A stretch of DNA of 64,000 nucleotides, taken from positions 62,001-126,000 of the forward strand of contig CALKVK010000011.1 of assembly GCA_937996235.1 (NCBI GenBank), in the 5' to 3' direction. The notes beneath the pieces are model-generated. The model saw only the letters and a list, made by a program, of their open reading frames with translations, did not search any database and was not told where the DNA came from. Both the position numbers and the translations under genes were made by a program. The DNA is from an uncultured bacterium. Lineage in GTDB: Bacteria > Planctomycetota > JAJSAM01 > JAJVHW01. Shown here in pieces: positions 34,261-42,568 of the stretch; the first letter of the stretch is position 1, and each line of letters opens with the position of its first letter.

Positions 34261-35928
34261 ATGCGTCTCGTCCTGACGGCGTTCGTCTGTCTGCTCGCCG
34301 CGGCGGGTCCGGCATTCGCGCACGGCGGGCAGTACCGCGGCGGCGGCGGACCGTCGTCGGGTCCGTCGGTGCCTCCCGGCCCCGCCGATCGCCCCGCGCC
34401 GACGACCACGTGGGAGACGTGGTGGTCCGCGAACAAGGAGTTCCACCTCCGCCTGCACGAGCGCATGCGCGGCGAGGGCGAGGACGTCACTCCGACCGGC
34501 GAGCGCGCGCGCACCCGTGTCGTGCAGCGCGAGGCCGAGGACGCGGCCCGCCGCGAGGAGCTCCTGCCCGTCTTCCTCGACGCGCTCCACGACGACAGCT
34601 TCGAGGTGCGCACGGCCGCCGCGATCGCGCTCGGCAAGCTCGGCGCGCCGGAGGCGGTCGCCCCCCTGCGCGTCGCGCAGAAGGACGATCCGCACAACGA
34701 CGTGCGCGACGCCGCGCTGCTCGCGACCGGCATGCTGCGGTCCGAGGCGAACCTCCCGTTCCTGCTGGAGGTGCTGCAGGACCCCGCGAACAACGCGCGG
34801 CACCGCGGCTTCGCCGCGTTCGGCATCGGCATGTACGGCGGCGACGACGCGGCGATGCTGCTCGTGCGCTTCCTGCAGGGCGGCGGCGCGCGCTACGTCG
34901 GCGGGCGCCGCGTCTCGCCGGTGCTGCTGGCGTCGGTCTACGTCGCGCTCGGCCTGACCGGCAGCGCGCAGGCGCTCGAGCCCTTGCGCGAAGCCGCCGC
35001 GGGCGACGACGACGAGCTGCGCGCCTACGCCATCCTGGCGCTCGGGCGGCTCGGCGACCGCGCGGTGCTGGAGGACGTCGTCGGCTACCTGAAGCTCGAG
35101 AAGGACGCGAACGTGCGCCGCTCGTCCGCGATCACGCTCGGGAAGCTCGCGCACTCCGACGACGCCGAGGCGGTGAGCGTGCTCTTCGCCGCCCTCGACG
35201 ACCGCGAGCCGCTCACGCGGCACTTCGCGGCGGTCGCGCTCGGCGGCATCGCGGACGCGCCGCAGCGCGAGCGGCTGGCGCGCGAGATGGTGAAGGCGCC
35301 GACCGCGGAGCGGCCGTTCTACGCACTCGCCCTCGGCATCGCGAACGACGGCACGCACGCGCCGCTCATCCGCAAGCTGCTCGCGGCGGAGCGCGACGAG
35401 AACATCCGCGGCGGCTACTGCATCGCGCTCGGGCTGCTCGGCGACGTCACCGCGGTGCCGCTCCTCGAGCAGGCCGCCGCCGAGCGCGGGGAGATCTGGC
35501 TCCCCGGCTACGCCGCGCTCTCGCTCGGCATGGTGGGCAGCCGCAGCTCGGCCGCGCTCTTGCGCGAGCGGCTCGCGACGGCGAACGACCCGCGCCTGCG
35601 CATGAACATCGCCATCGCGCTCGGGCTCCTGCACGACGAGCGCGCGAAGATCTTCCTCACGCAGACCGTGAGCTCGCGCGACGCAACCGTCTACGAGCGC
35701 GGCAGCGCGGCCATGTCGCTCGGCGTGCTGCGCCTGAACGAGGCGGTGCCGGACCTGCTCGCCGTCTACCGCGACACGAAGCAGCAGGAGATGGTGCGCG
35801 CGATGAGCGTCGTCGCCCTCGGCGTGCTCGCCGACCCGTCGCCGGTCGGGCAGCTCACGCGCTTCTCGATCGACAACAACTACGGGCTCGGCAACGACCC
35901 GCTGAACGAGGTGCTGTCGATCCTCTGA
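34261..35928 (+). CDS. Secreted HEAT-repeat protein, paralogue 2
   Basis: A 555-residue protein: signal peptide (VLTAFVCLLAAAGPAFA), mature start HGGQYRGGGGP, Pro/Gly-rich linker, WETWWSANKEFHLRLHERM, then more than ten HEAT repeats (FEVRTAAAIALGKLGAPEAV, LRAYAILALGRLGDRAV, IRGGYCIALGLLGDVTAVP) and a terminal LNEVLSIL. It shares this plan with the protein at 15197-16996. GGAGGGCTC precedes the ATG at 34261. The protein presumably acts as a periplasmic binding scaffold. It converges on the TIG-domain gene with 12 bp between the stops. Confidence 0.87.
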   Translation: MRLVLTAFVCLLAAAGPAFAHGGQYRGGGGPSSGPSVPPGPADRPAPTTTWETWWSANKEFHLRLHERMRGEGEDVTPTGERARTRVVQREAEDAARREELLPVFLDALHDDSFEVRTAAAIALGKLGAPEAVAPLRVAQKDDPHNDVRDAALLATGMLRSEANLPFLLEVLQDPANNARHRGFAAFGIGMYGGDDAAMLLVRFLQGGGARYVGGRRVSPVLLASVYVALGLTGSAQALEPLREAAAGDDDELRAYAILALGRLGDRAVLEDVVGYLKLEKDANVRRSSAITLGKLAHSDDAEAVSVLFAALDDREPLTRHFAAVALGGIADAPQRERLAREMVKAPTAERPFYALALGIANDGTHAPLIRKLLAAERDENIRGGYCIALGLLGDVTAVPLLEQAAAERGEIWLPGYAALSLGMVGSRSSAALLRERLATANDPRLRMNIAIALGLLHDERAKIFLTQTVSSRDATVYERGSAAMSLGVLRLNEAVPDLLAVYRDTKQQEMVRAMSVVALGVLADPSPVGQLTRFSIDNNYGLGNDPLNEVLSIL

Positions 35929-35940
35929 CGCCGCTCGTGG

Positions 35941-37413
35941 CTACTGGTACTCGAACGAGCCGACGGCCAGCGCGCCGGAGAGCGCGGTCTCGCGGTCGCG
36001 CACCGCGAACGTGACGTCGCCCGCCGCGTGCGGCGGCGTCACGAACGTGACGAACGTGGGCGTCACGCCGACGACCGCGGCCCCGCTCGCGACGCCGTCG
36101 ACGAGGACCTCGACGACGAACGCGCCGGTGCCGTCGCGCTCGGTGCGGAAGCCCGTGCCGGCGATCGAGACGGTCGTCCCGCCCGCGGCCGGACCGTAGA
36201 ACGGGGTGATCGACGTGGGCTGCGGCGCGGGGACGAGCCGGAACGCGCCGTACGTGCCGCCGCGGCCGATGCGCGCCTTGACGGTCCCGTCGGCGGCGTC
36301 GGGGACGAGCGAGCCCGCGTCGAGCACCGTGAGCTGCCCGCTCGCGTCGCGCCGCACGACACGCAGAGACGACGTGTCCGCCCCGAAGAGCGTCGTGTCG
36401 TAGGGCACGAACACGTCGGAGAGCCGCCCGTACTGCAACGCCTCGGGACCGACGAACACCGGCGCGCCGGCGGGCAGCAGGCCCGAGAGCGGCGGCCCGT
36501 CGAACGCGGGCGCCGTGCCGAACTCGACCGCGGTGGCGCGCAGCACGGCGTCCGCGGCGAGCGCGAACCGCGGCCCCGACTCCGCCGTGGCGCCGCCCGC
36601 CTGCTCCACGAAGACCGTCTCGGTGATGACGACGCCCGCGGGCGGCGCGGGGAGCACGGCGTCCGTCGCCCGCAGGCGGCGCCGGCGCACGCGCTCCGGG
36701 TCGACGCGCAGGCCGAGGTCGGCGGGTCCGTCGGCGTTCTCGACGGTGACCACGCGGAAGGAGTAGTCGCCGGTCTCGTCCACGCGCATCTTGACGACGG
36801 CCGCCTGCAGACTGCCGCCGGGCGGCGAGAACGTCTTCACCACGGTGGTGCCCCCGCCCGGCAACTCGCGCACGAGCTCCGCGATGTACGGCCGCGTCGC
36901 GGAGCCCTTCGTCGCCCGCGCCGAGAGGAACACGCCCGAACCCGCGACGGCCGAGAAGCGCACGTCGGTCGGCGCGGCCGAGAGCGGCACCGCCTTCTGC
37001 TTCCGGTGCGAGGCAGCCGTCCAGCGCGCGCTGAACGTGTAGTCGCCGACCGAGACGCCGTCGCCGCGCACCTCGAACGTGTAGAGACCGGTCGACTCCG
37101 CGACGAAGCCCGAGAGCCGCGCCGCGCCGTTCCGGAGCTTCACGGCGCTGCCGGTCCGGTCGTAGCCGATCGGATCGAGCACGCGCATCCGCAGGTCCGG
37201 CGGCCGCCGGCGGTCGGCGGTGGGCCGCGGGGACGCGACCGCGCGCAGGCGCGCGCCCGCCGGGACATCGAGGCGGTAGCGCTCGACCTCGCGCGGCGGC
37301 ACGAGCGACGCCGTCACGCGGTCGCGGTTCCGGACCGTGACGGTCAGGTCGGCGAGGGCGACGGCCGCGGGCACGAGGGCGGCCAGCACGCAGAGGAGCA
37401 CGGGGCGACGCAT
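35941..37413 (-). CDS. Secreted protein with C-terminal IPT/TIG domain
   Basis: A 490-residue secreted protein. A signal peptide (LLCVLAALVPAAVALA) is followed by beta-rich segments that look like pre-peptidase-type jelly-roll repeats (REVERYRLDVPAGARLRAV, GLYTFEVRGDGVSVGDYTF, GDYSFRVVTVENADGPAD). The C-terminal 85 residues form an IPT/TIG immunoglobulin-like domain (ITPFYGPAAGGTTVSIAGTG). Such proteins usually sit at the cell surface or are exported. No catalytic motif is visible. The gene is divergent from the hemerythrin gene. The start at 37413 is fixed by the signal peptide. Confidence 0.8.
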   Translation of the reverse strand: MRRPVLLCVLAALVPAAVALADLTVTVRNRDRVTASLVPPREVERYRLDVPAGARLRAVASPRPTADRRRPPDLRMRVLDPIGYDRTGSAVKLRNGAARLSGFVAESTGLYTFEVRGDGVSVGDYTFSARWTAASHRKQKAVPLSAAPTDVRFSAVAGSGVFLSARATKGSATRPYIAELVRELPGGGTTVVKTFSPPGGSLQAAVVKMRVDETGDYSFRVVTVENADGPADLGLRVDPERVRRRRLRATDAVLPAPPAGVVITETVFVEQAGGATAESGPRFALAADAVLRATAVEFGTAPAFDGPPLSGLLPAGAPVFVGPEALQYGRLSDVFVPYDTTLFGADTSSLRVVRRDASGQLTVLDAGSLVPDAADGTVKARIGRGGTYGAFRLVPAPQPTSITPFYGPAAGGTTVSIAGTGFRTERDGTGAFVVEVLVDGVASGAAVVGVTPTFVTFVTPPHAAGDVTFAVRDRETALSGALAVGSFEYQ

Positions 37414-37451
37414 GGCGCCACACTAACGCGGCGTGCGCGTCGCGCGGCGCA

Positions 37452-37463
37452 TGACCCTGGTCA
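37452..37463. promoter_or_regulatory. CRP/FNR-type box upstream of the hemerythrin-benzoyl-CoA region
   Basis: TGAC-CCTG-GTCA has the TGA-N6-TCA spacing of CRP/FNR-family sites and is symmetrical except for its two central bases. It is centred 73 bp before the hemerythrin start, in the divergent region with the TIG-domain gene. FNR-type regulators control anaerobic aromatic degradation and denitrification genes in other bacteria, so anaerobic induction of the rightward genes is a reasonable inference. Confidence 0.5.
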
Positions 37464-37530
37464 CAGCGGGCGCACGCCCGGCGGGGCATCTTCCGGGTGC
37501 GCGCCGCGCCGGCCGCGCAGGAGCTCCGCC

Positions 37531-38157
37531 ATGTCCGCCCCTCCCACATCGCCCTACGCCGCGCCCGCTGCGCGGCCGACGTCCGTCCTCGTCGCCGAGC
37601 ACCGCGTGATCGAGCGCGTCCTCGGCGCCCTCGACCGCATGGCCGCACGCGCCCGCGACGAGGGCGCGCTCGACGTCGCCGACGCGCACGACGTCGTCCA
37701 CTTCCTGCGCGAGTTCGCGGACCGCTGCCACCACGGCAAGGAGGAGGCGCGCCTCTTCCCCGCGATGGAGTCGCGCGGCCTGCCGCACGACGCGGGCCCG
37801 ACGGCCGTGATGCGCGCCGAGCACGAGGAAGGGCGCGCGTACGTCCGCGCGATGGCCGCGTCGATCACCGGCCCCGCGCCGCACGTCGCGGGCTTCGCGC
37901 GCGCGGGCGCCGGCTTCGTGCACCTCCTGCGCGACCACATCGCGAAGGAGGACCAGGTGCTCTTCCCGATGGCCGACGGCATGCTCGACGACGCCGAGCA
38001 GGCGCGGCTCCTGCGCGCGTTCGCCGACGCCGACGAGAGCGACTTCGGCCACGACGTGCACGTGCGCTTCCACGCCGTGGCGGAGCGCCTCGGCACGAAG
38101 TACGGCGTGCCGGCCGTGAACCCGCTCGGCACCGTCACGCTGCGCTGCCACGGGTGA
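37531..38157 (+). CDS. Hemerythrin-domain protein
   Basis: A 208-residue cytoplasmic protein with one hemerythrin HHE domain. Candidate di-iron ligands are H24, H68 and E72 (CHHGKEE), H98 (RAEHEEG), and H136 with E140/D141 (RDHIAKED). Such proteins bind O2 or NO, or sense them. A 50-residue tail after the domain has no recognised motif. GGAGCTCCGCC precedes the ATG. It is followed by the radical SAM gene after 20 bp, so it is probably co-transcribed with it. A role in protecting oxygen-sensitive benzoyl-CoA enzymes from O2 or NO is plausible but inferred. Confidence 0.88.
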   Translation: MSAPPTSPYAAPAARPTSVLVAEHRVIERVLGALDRMAARARDEGALDVADAHDVVHFLREFADRCHHGKEEARLFPAMESRGLPHDAGPTAVMRAEHEEGRAYVRAMAASITGPAPHVAGFARAGAGFVHLLRDHIAKEDQVLFPMADGMLDDAEQARLLRAFADADESDFGHDVHVRFHAVAERLGTKYGVPAVNPLGTVTLRCHG

Positions 38158-38177
38158 GCGCGGGAGCGCGTGACGCC

Positions 38178-39437
38178 ATGGATCCCGCGTCGCCTCCGCT
38201 GACGAACCCCGCGCGCCTCGCGCTCGATCTCTACTGCCTCGGCGCGCGCATCGACCCGTCGTGCCGGCTCGAGGAGCACGCGCGCGGCGTCTCGCGCACG
38301 CGCGCCGGTCTCGGCTCGGGCCTCGAGCTCTGCCTGCCGGGCCCGCGCAAGCGGCACTGGGTGAACGTGCCCGTCACGGAGCCCTTCGCGCAGCGCTCGC
38401 CCTGGACGCTGCGGCTCGCCGGTCTCTCGTCCGACGGACCGCTCTATCGCCTCGTGGACGCCCGCAGCGGCGCCGTGTACCCGGTCGAGCTGCCGCCCGA
38501 GCCCGCGTGGTACGGGAAGAGCACGAGCGCCGGCACGCCGATGACGCACGTCGGTCTGCTCCAGGGCACGTACCTCGGCGTGTACGTGGGCGGGATCTGC
38601 GGCTTCTGGGCCGGCCGCGGCCAGGACGCGTGCGGCTTCTGCACGAGCGGTGTCAACGTCGGCACCGAGGAGCGCCTCGAGAAGACCGTGGACGACGTCG
38701 TCGAGACGGCGCTCGCCGCGAAGCGCGAGTCGGGCGTCACGTTCGTGCACCTGAACATGGGGTACGCGGGACCCGAGACGGTGCGCGGCGTCGAGCCGTA
38801 CGTGAAGGCGCTGAAGGAGCGCGTGGGCGTGCTCGTCGGCGTGCAGGCGACGCCGGCGCGCGACCTCGCGCTCTACGACCGCCTGAAGGCGCTCGGCGTC
38901 GACCACCTGTCGTTCTGCTACGAGTTCCACGACGCCGAGGTGCTGGCGAAGTGGTGCCCCGGCAAGTCGCGTGCGCTCGGCCAGGAGGCGTACTTCCGCG
39001 CGCTCGAGCACTGCGCACGCCTGTTCGGGCGCGGCTCCTGCTCCGGCGAGATCATCGCCGGCGTCGAGCCGATCGAGACGACGCTGCGCGCCATCGACTG
39101 GATCGCGTCGGTCGGCGCCTTCCCCACGGTGTGCGTGTTCCGGCCGCTCGAGGGAGCGCGCATGCACGACGTGCCGCCGCCCGACCCGGACGCGCTCGTG
39201 CCGGTGTTCCGCGCCGTGTGGGACGCGTGCCGGAGGCACCTCGTGCCCGTCGGCCTCGCGCCGAACATCGAGGTCTCGATCGTCCTCACGCCCGACGACA
39301 CCGCGGATCTCCACGAGGACCCGACGACGACGGACCGCATGTGGCGCGCGGCGCTGGCCGTCGCGCGGCTCGCATCGCGGCCGCGCTTCGCCGCGCGCAT
39401 GCGTCCCGCCGCGCCGCGTGAAGGCGACCCGGAGTGA
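38178..39437 (+). CDS. Radical SAM protein beside the benzoyl-CoA genes
   Basis: A 419-residue protein. The cluster cysteines lie in ICGFWAGRGQDACGFCTSG, spaced C-x10-C-x2-C rather than the usual C-x3-C-x2-C. The following TIM-barrel strands are typical of the fold (VTFVHLNMGYAGPETV; VGVLVGVQATPARDLALYD; GEIIAGVEPIETTLRAIDW). It would cleave SAM with a [4Fe-4S] cluster to start a radical reaction; the substrate is unknown. It stands 20 bp after hemerythrin and 119 bp before had, in the same direction. Its position suggests a part in anaerobic aromatic metabolism or enzyme maturation. The noncanonical spacing should be checked before the SAM assignment is relied on. Confidence 0.72.
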   Translation: MDPASPPLTNPARLALDLYCLGARIDPSCRLEEHARGVSRTRAGLGSGLELCLPGPRKRHWVNVPVTEPFAQRSPWTLRLAGLSSDGPLYRLVDARSGAVYPVELPPEPAWYGKSTSAGTPMTHVGLLQGTYLGVYVGGICGFWAGRGQDACGFCTSGVNVGTEERLEKTVDDVVETALAAKRESGVTFVHLNMGYAGPETVRGVEPYVKALKERVGVLVGVQATPARDLALYDRLKALGVDHLSFCYEFHDAEVLAKWCPGKSRALGQEAYFRALEHCARLFGRGSCSGEIIAGVEPIETTLRAIDWIASVGAFPTVCVFRPLEGARMHDVPPPDPDALVPVFRAVWDACRRHLVPVGLAPNIEVSIVLTPDDTADLHEDPTTTDRMWRAALAVARLASRPRFAARMRPAAPREGDPE

Positions 39438-39556
39438 CGGACGTCACGGCGCCGGAACGCCCGATCTGAGACGCTGCGCGCGGTCGGACGGCGAACTGCG
39501 ACCCGGATCACGTGCTTCGTCCCGCAGCGCCCGCCGCGACCGCGGAGGGCTCCGCG

Positions 39557-40660
39557 ATGTCGAACGCGCCCGCGCACCTGCGCGCCTTCGAGATGACCGC
39601 CCCGCGCGAGCCGCTCGCGCTCGTGACGCGCGACGTGCCGGAACTCCAGCCGGGCCAGGCGCTGGTGCGCGTCGCCGGCTGCGGCGTCTGCCACACGGAC
39701 CTCGGCTTCTACTACGACGGCGTCCGCACGCGGCACGCGCTGCCGCTGACGCTCGGGCACGAGATCAGCGGCGTGGTCGAGGCGGTGCACGGCGCCGACG
39801 CGGCGCTCGTCGGCGCCGCCGTCGTGGTGCCGGCCGTGATGCCCTGCGGCGCGTGCGATCCGTGCCGCCGCGGCCGCGGCAACATCTGCACGCGGCAGGT
39901 CTTCCCGGGGAACGACCTGCACGGCGGCTTCGCGACGCACGTCGTCGTGCCGGCCGCGGGGCTGTGCCGCGTGCCCGGCTTCACGGGCGACGCCGACGCG
40001 CCCCTCGGCGCGAGCGGCGTCGCGCTGCGCGAGCTCTCGGTGCTCGCCGACGCGGTCTCGACGCCGTGGCAGGCCATCCGCAGGAGCGGGCTCGGCGCCG
40101 GCGACTTCGCGGTGTTCGTCGGCGCGGGCGGCGTCGGCGGCTTCGGCGTCCAGCTCGCGGCGGCGCTCGGCGCGACCGTCGCCGCGCTCGACGTGGACGA
40201 CGCGCGTCTCGAGGCGCTGCGCGCCCACGGCGCGGCGATCACGCTGAACGTGCGCGGCACGGACCCGAAGGACGTGCGCAAGCAGCTCGGCGCCGCGGCT
40301 GCCGAGCGCGGCGCGCCGCGCACCGAGTGGCGCATCTTCGAGACGAGCGGCACGGCGCCGGGTCAGGCGCTCGCGTTCGCGCTGCTGAACCACGGCGCGT
40401 ACCTCGGCGTCGTCGGCTTCACGCTCGCGACCGTCGAGGTGCGGCTCTCGAACCTGATGGCCTTCGACGCGCGCGCCGAGGGCACGTGGGGCTGCCTGCC
40501 GGAGCTCTATCCCTCGGCGCTCGAGCTCGTCCTCGCGGGCAAGGTGCGGATCGCGCCGTTCGTGGAGCGCCACCCGCTCTCCACGATCGGCGACGTCTTC
40601 GAGGCGCTGCACGCAGGGCACATGCGCCGCCGCGCTGTACTCGTCCCGGACCTCGGCTGA
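39557..40660 (+). CDS. had: 6-hydroxycyclohex-1-ene-1-carbonyl-CoA dehydrogenase
   Basis: A 367-residue zinc-dependent medium-chain dehydrogenase that oxidises 6-hydroxycyclohex-1-ene-1-carbonyl-CoA with NAD+, the step after Dch. GCGVCHTDLGFYYDGVRTRH, LGHEISG and the structural-zinc region MPCGACDPCRRGRGNIC (Cys97, 100, 103, 111) match Had proteins of denitrifying benzoate degraders very closely, as does VRLSNLMAFDARAEGTWGCL near the end. GAGGVGGFG is the NAD site. The ATG at 39557 follows GGAGGGC. It is the first gene of had-oah-dch-bcrCBAD. Close agreement with Had, rather than generic alcohol dehydrogenases, makes the call secure. Confidence 0.93.
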   Translation: MSNAPAHLRAFEMTAPREPLALVTRDVPELQPGQALVRVAGCGVCHTDLGFYYDGVRTRHALPLTLGHEISGVVEAVHGADAALVGAAVVVPAVMPCGACDPCRRGRGNICTRQVFPGNDLHGGFATHVVVPAAGLCRVPGFTGDADAPLGASGVALRELSVLADAVSTPWQAIRRSGLGAGDFAVFVGAGGVGGFGVQLAAALGATVAALDVDDARLEALRAHGAAITLNVRGTDPKDVRKQLGAAAAERGAPRTEWRIFETSGTAPGQALAFALLNHGAYLGVVGFTLATVEVRLSNLMAFDARAEGTWGCLPELYPSALELVLAGKVRIAPFVERHPLSTIGDVFEALHAGHMRRRAVLVPDLG

Positions 40661-40682
40661 ACGCAACGCAGGAGACAGGACC

Positions 40683-41798
40683 ATGGAGTTCAAGGACCAC
40701 GACCTGTGCGCGGCGCCGGAGACGCCGGCGTCGCCGCCGCGCGTCCGCTACGAGCGCCGACCCGTGAAGGGCCCGCGCGGCGAGTCGGTGGACGGCCTCT
40801 ACGCGGCGTGGATCGTGCTCGACAACCCCGCGCAGTTGAACAGCTACACGACCGAGATGGTGAAGCACGTCATCCTCGGCTTCCGCCGCGCGAGCAACGA
40901 GCGCGACGTCGTGGCGGTCGTCTTCACCGGCGAGGGGGACCGTGCGTTCTGCACGGGCGGCAACACGGCGGAGTACGCGGAGTACTACGCGGGCCGCCCC
41001 GAGGAGTACCGCCAGTACATGCGGCTCTTCAACGACATGGTCACGTCGATCCTCGAGTGCGACAAGCCGGTCGTCTGCCGCGTCAACGGGATGCGCATCG
41101 CCGGGGGCCAGGAGATCGGCATGGCGTGCGACTTCACGGTCGCGTCCGATCTCGCCAACTTCGGGCAGGCCGGCCCGAAGCACGGCAGCGCGCCCGACGG
41201 CGGCTCGACCGACTTCCTGCCGCTCTACGTCGGCGTGGAGCGCGCGAACGAGAGCCTCGCGCTCTGCACGCCGTGGAGCGCCTACCGCGCGCTCGACTTC
41301 GGGCTGGTCACCGAGGTCGTGCCGACGCTGCTCGTGGACGACCGCCACGTCCCGAACCCGTTCGTCGTGACGGACCGCTACGTGGACGGCGGACGCCGTG
41401 TCTACGGCGAGTTCGTGACGGGCGCCGCGCGCGACGCCGCGAAGGCGCTGATGGCGCGCGGCCGCAACGACCTGGGGCCGCTCGACGCCGCCGTGGACCG
41501 GCTCGTGACGTCGCTCCTGCTCACGTTCCCCGACTGCGTCGCGAAGACGCTGCAGAGCGCGCGCAAGCACAAGCGCGAGCACTGGGACAGGAACCGCGAG
41601 CAGAACCGCACGTGGCTCGGCCTGAACATGATGACCGAGGCGCACCTCGGCTTCCGCGCGTTCAACGAAGGGCCGCGCGGGCGTCGCGAGGTCGACTTCG
41701 TCGAGCTGCGCCGGCGCCTCGCGGCGGGCGAGCGCTGGGGGCCGGAGTTCATCGAGTCGCTGATCCCGCGCGAGACCGCGGGCGGAGGGCGGCCGTGA
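40683..41798 (+). CDS. oah: 6-oxocyclohex-1-ene-1-carbonyl-CoA hydrolase
   Basis: A 371-residue member of the crotonase superfamily that adds water twice to 6-oxocyclohex-1-ene-1-carbonyl-CoA and opens the ring to 3-hydroxypimelyl-CoA. The length fits Oah/BamA proteins (about 375) rather than ordinary enoyl-CoA hydratases (about 260). Characteristic segments are ESVDGLYAAWIVLDNPAQLN, FCTGGNTAEYAEYYAG and the mid-protein AGPKHGSAPDGGSTDFLPLY. CAGGAGACAGGACC precedes the ATG. It begins 22 bp after had, and its last bases overlap the start of dch. Confidence 0.93.
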   Translation: MEFKDHDLCAAPETPASPPRVRYERRPVKGPRGESVDGLYAAWIVLDNPAQLNSYTTEMVKHVILGFRRASNERDVVAVVFTGEGDRAFCTGGNTAEYAEYYAGRPEEYRQYMRLFNDMVTSILECDKPVVCRVNGMRIAGGQEIGMACDFTVASDLANFGQAGPKHGSAPDGGSTDFLPLYVGVERANESLALCTPWSAYRALDFGLVTEVVPTLLVDDRHVPNPFVVTDRYVDGGRRVYGEFVTGAARDAAKALMARGRNDLGPLDAAVDRLVTSLLLTFPDCVAKTLQSARKHKREHWDRNREQNRTWLGLNMMTEAHLGFRAFNEGPRGRREVDFVELRRRLAAGERWGPEFIESLIPRETAGGGRP

Positions 41799-42568
41799 GC
41801 GGCTACCGTCGCATCCGCGTCGAGGAGACGCACGAGGGGCGGCGCCTGCGCATCGCGCTCGCTGCCGGGCGTGGCAACGTGCTCGACGTCGCGACGACGA
41901 CGGAGCTCGCGGACGCCCTCGAGACGTTCACGCGCGGGCGCCACCTGCGCTGCGTCGCGATCGAAGCCGAGGGCCCGCACTTCTCGTTCGGTGCGTCGGT
42001 GCCGGAGCACGCGCCCGAGAGTGCGCCGGCGCTGCTCGAGGGACTCCACGCCGTCGTGCGCGCGCTGCTGCGGAGCGACGTGCCCGTGACGGCCGCCGTC
42101 CGCGGCGCGTGTCTCGGCGGCGGACTCGAGCTCGTGTTGCCGTGCCACCGCATCTTCGCGTCCCCGGGCGCGCGGCTCGGCCAGCCCGAGATCACGCTCG
42201 GCATGTTCGCGCCCGCGGGCAGCGCCCTGCTGCCGGGGCGCGTCGGACGCGCGATGGCCGAGGACCTGCTGCTCACGGGGCGCACGCTCAACGCCGACGA
42301 CGCGCTCGCGTGCGGGCTGGTGGACGAGGTCCACGAGGACCCCGAGGCCGCGGCAGCCGCCTGGTTCGAGACGCATCTCCTGCCGCGCAGCGCCGTCGCG
42401 CTGCGCGCCGCGACCGACGCCGCCCGTGCGTCGTGGGTCGCGCACGTCGAGGCGACGCTCGACACGCTCGAGGCCGCGTTCCTCGACGACCTCCTGCGCA
42501 CCGAGGACGCGCAGGAGGGCATCCGTTCGTTCCTCGAGAAGCGCACGCCGCAGTGGGTGGATGCATGA
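41795..42568 (+). CDS. dch: Cyclohexa-1,5-dienecarbonyl-CoA hydratase
   Basis: A 257-residue crotonase-fold hydratase that hydrates the product of benzoyl-CoA reductase to 6-hydroxycyclohex-1-ene-1-carbonyl-CoA. The oxyanion-hole region FSFGASVPEHAP and the GACLGGGLELVLPCHRI helix, followed by GQPEITLGMFAPAGSALLP, agree with Dch rather than with broad-range enoyl-CoA hydratases. The GTG at 41795 overlaps the oah stop (GTGA), so translation is coupled. Its stop overlaps the bcrC start (ATGA). Confidence 0.9.
   Translation: MSGYRRIRVEETHEGRRLRIALAAGRGNVLDVATTTELADALETFTRGRHLRCVAIEAEGPHFSFGASVPEHAPESAPALLEGLHAVVRALLRSDVPVTAAVRGACLGGGLELVLPCHRIFASPGARLGQPEITLGMFAPAGSALLPGRVGRAMAEDLLLTGRTLNADDALACGLVDEVHEDPEAAAAAWFETHLLPRSAVALRAATDAARASWVAHVEATLDTLEAAFLDDLLRTEDAQEGIRSFLEKRTPQWVDA

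Noticed and set aside
28357..35634. A 2425-codon open frame on the minus strand
   Set aside because: It runs antisense to the GGDEF-end region, channel, sigma fusion, lipoprotein and HEAT genes, has low-complexity Arg/Ala composition and no domain. It is the stop-poor antisense expected at 72% GC.
37554..39314. A long minus-strand frame opposite hemerythrin and radical SAM genes
   Set aside because: No recognisable domain; the opposite strand encodes intact metalloproteins with conserved ligands.
39438..39556. Separate promoter in front of had
   Set aside because: The 119-bp gap shows no convincing -35/-10 pair or palindrome, so I could not decide whether had starts a new transcript.
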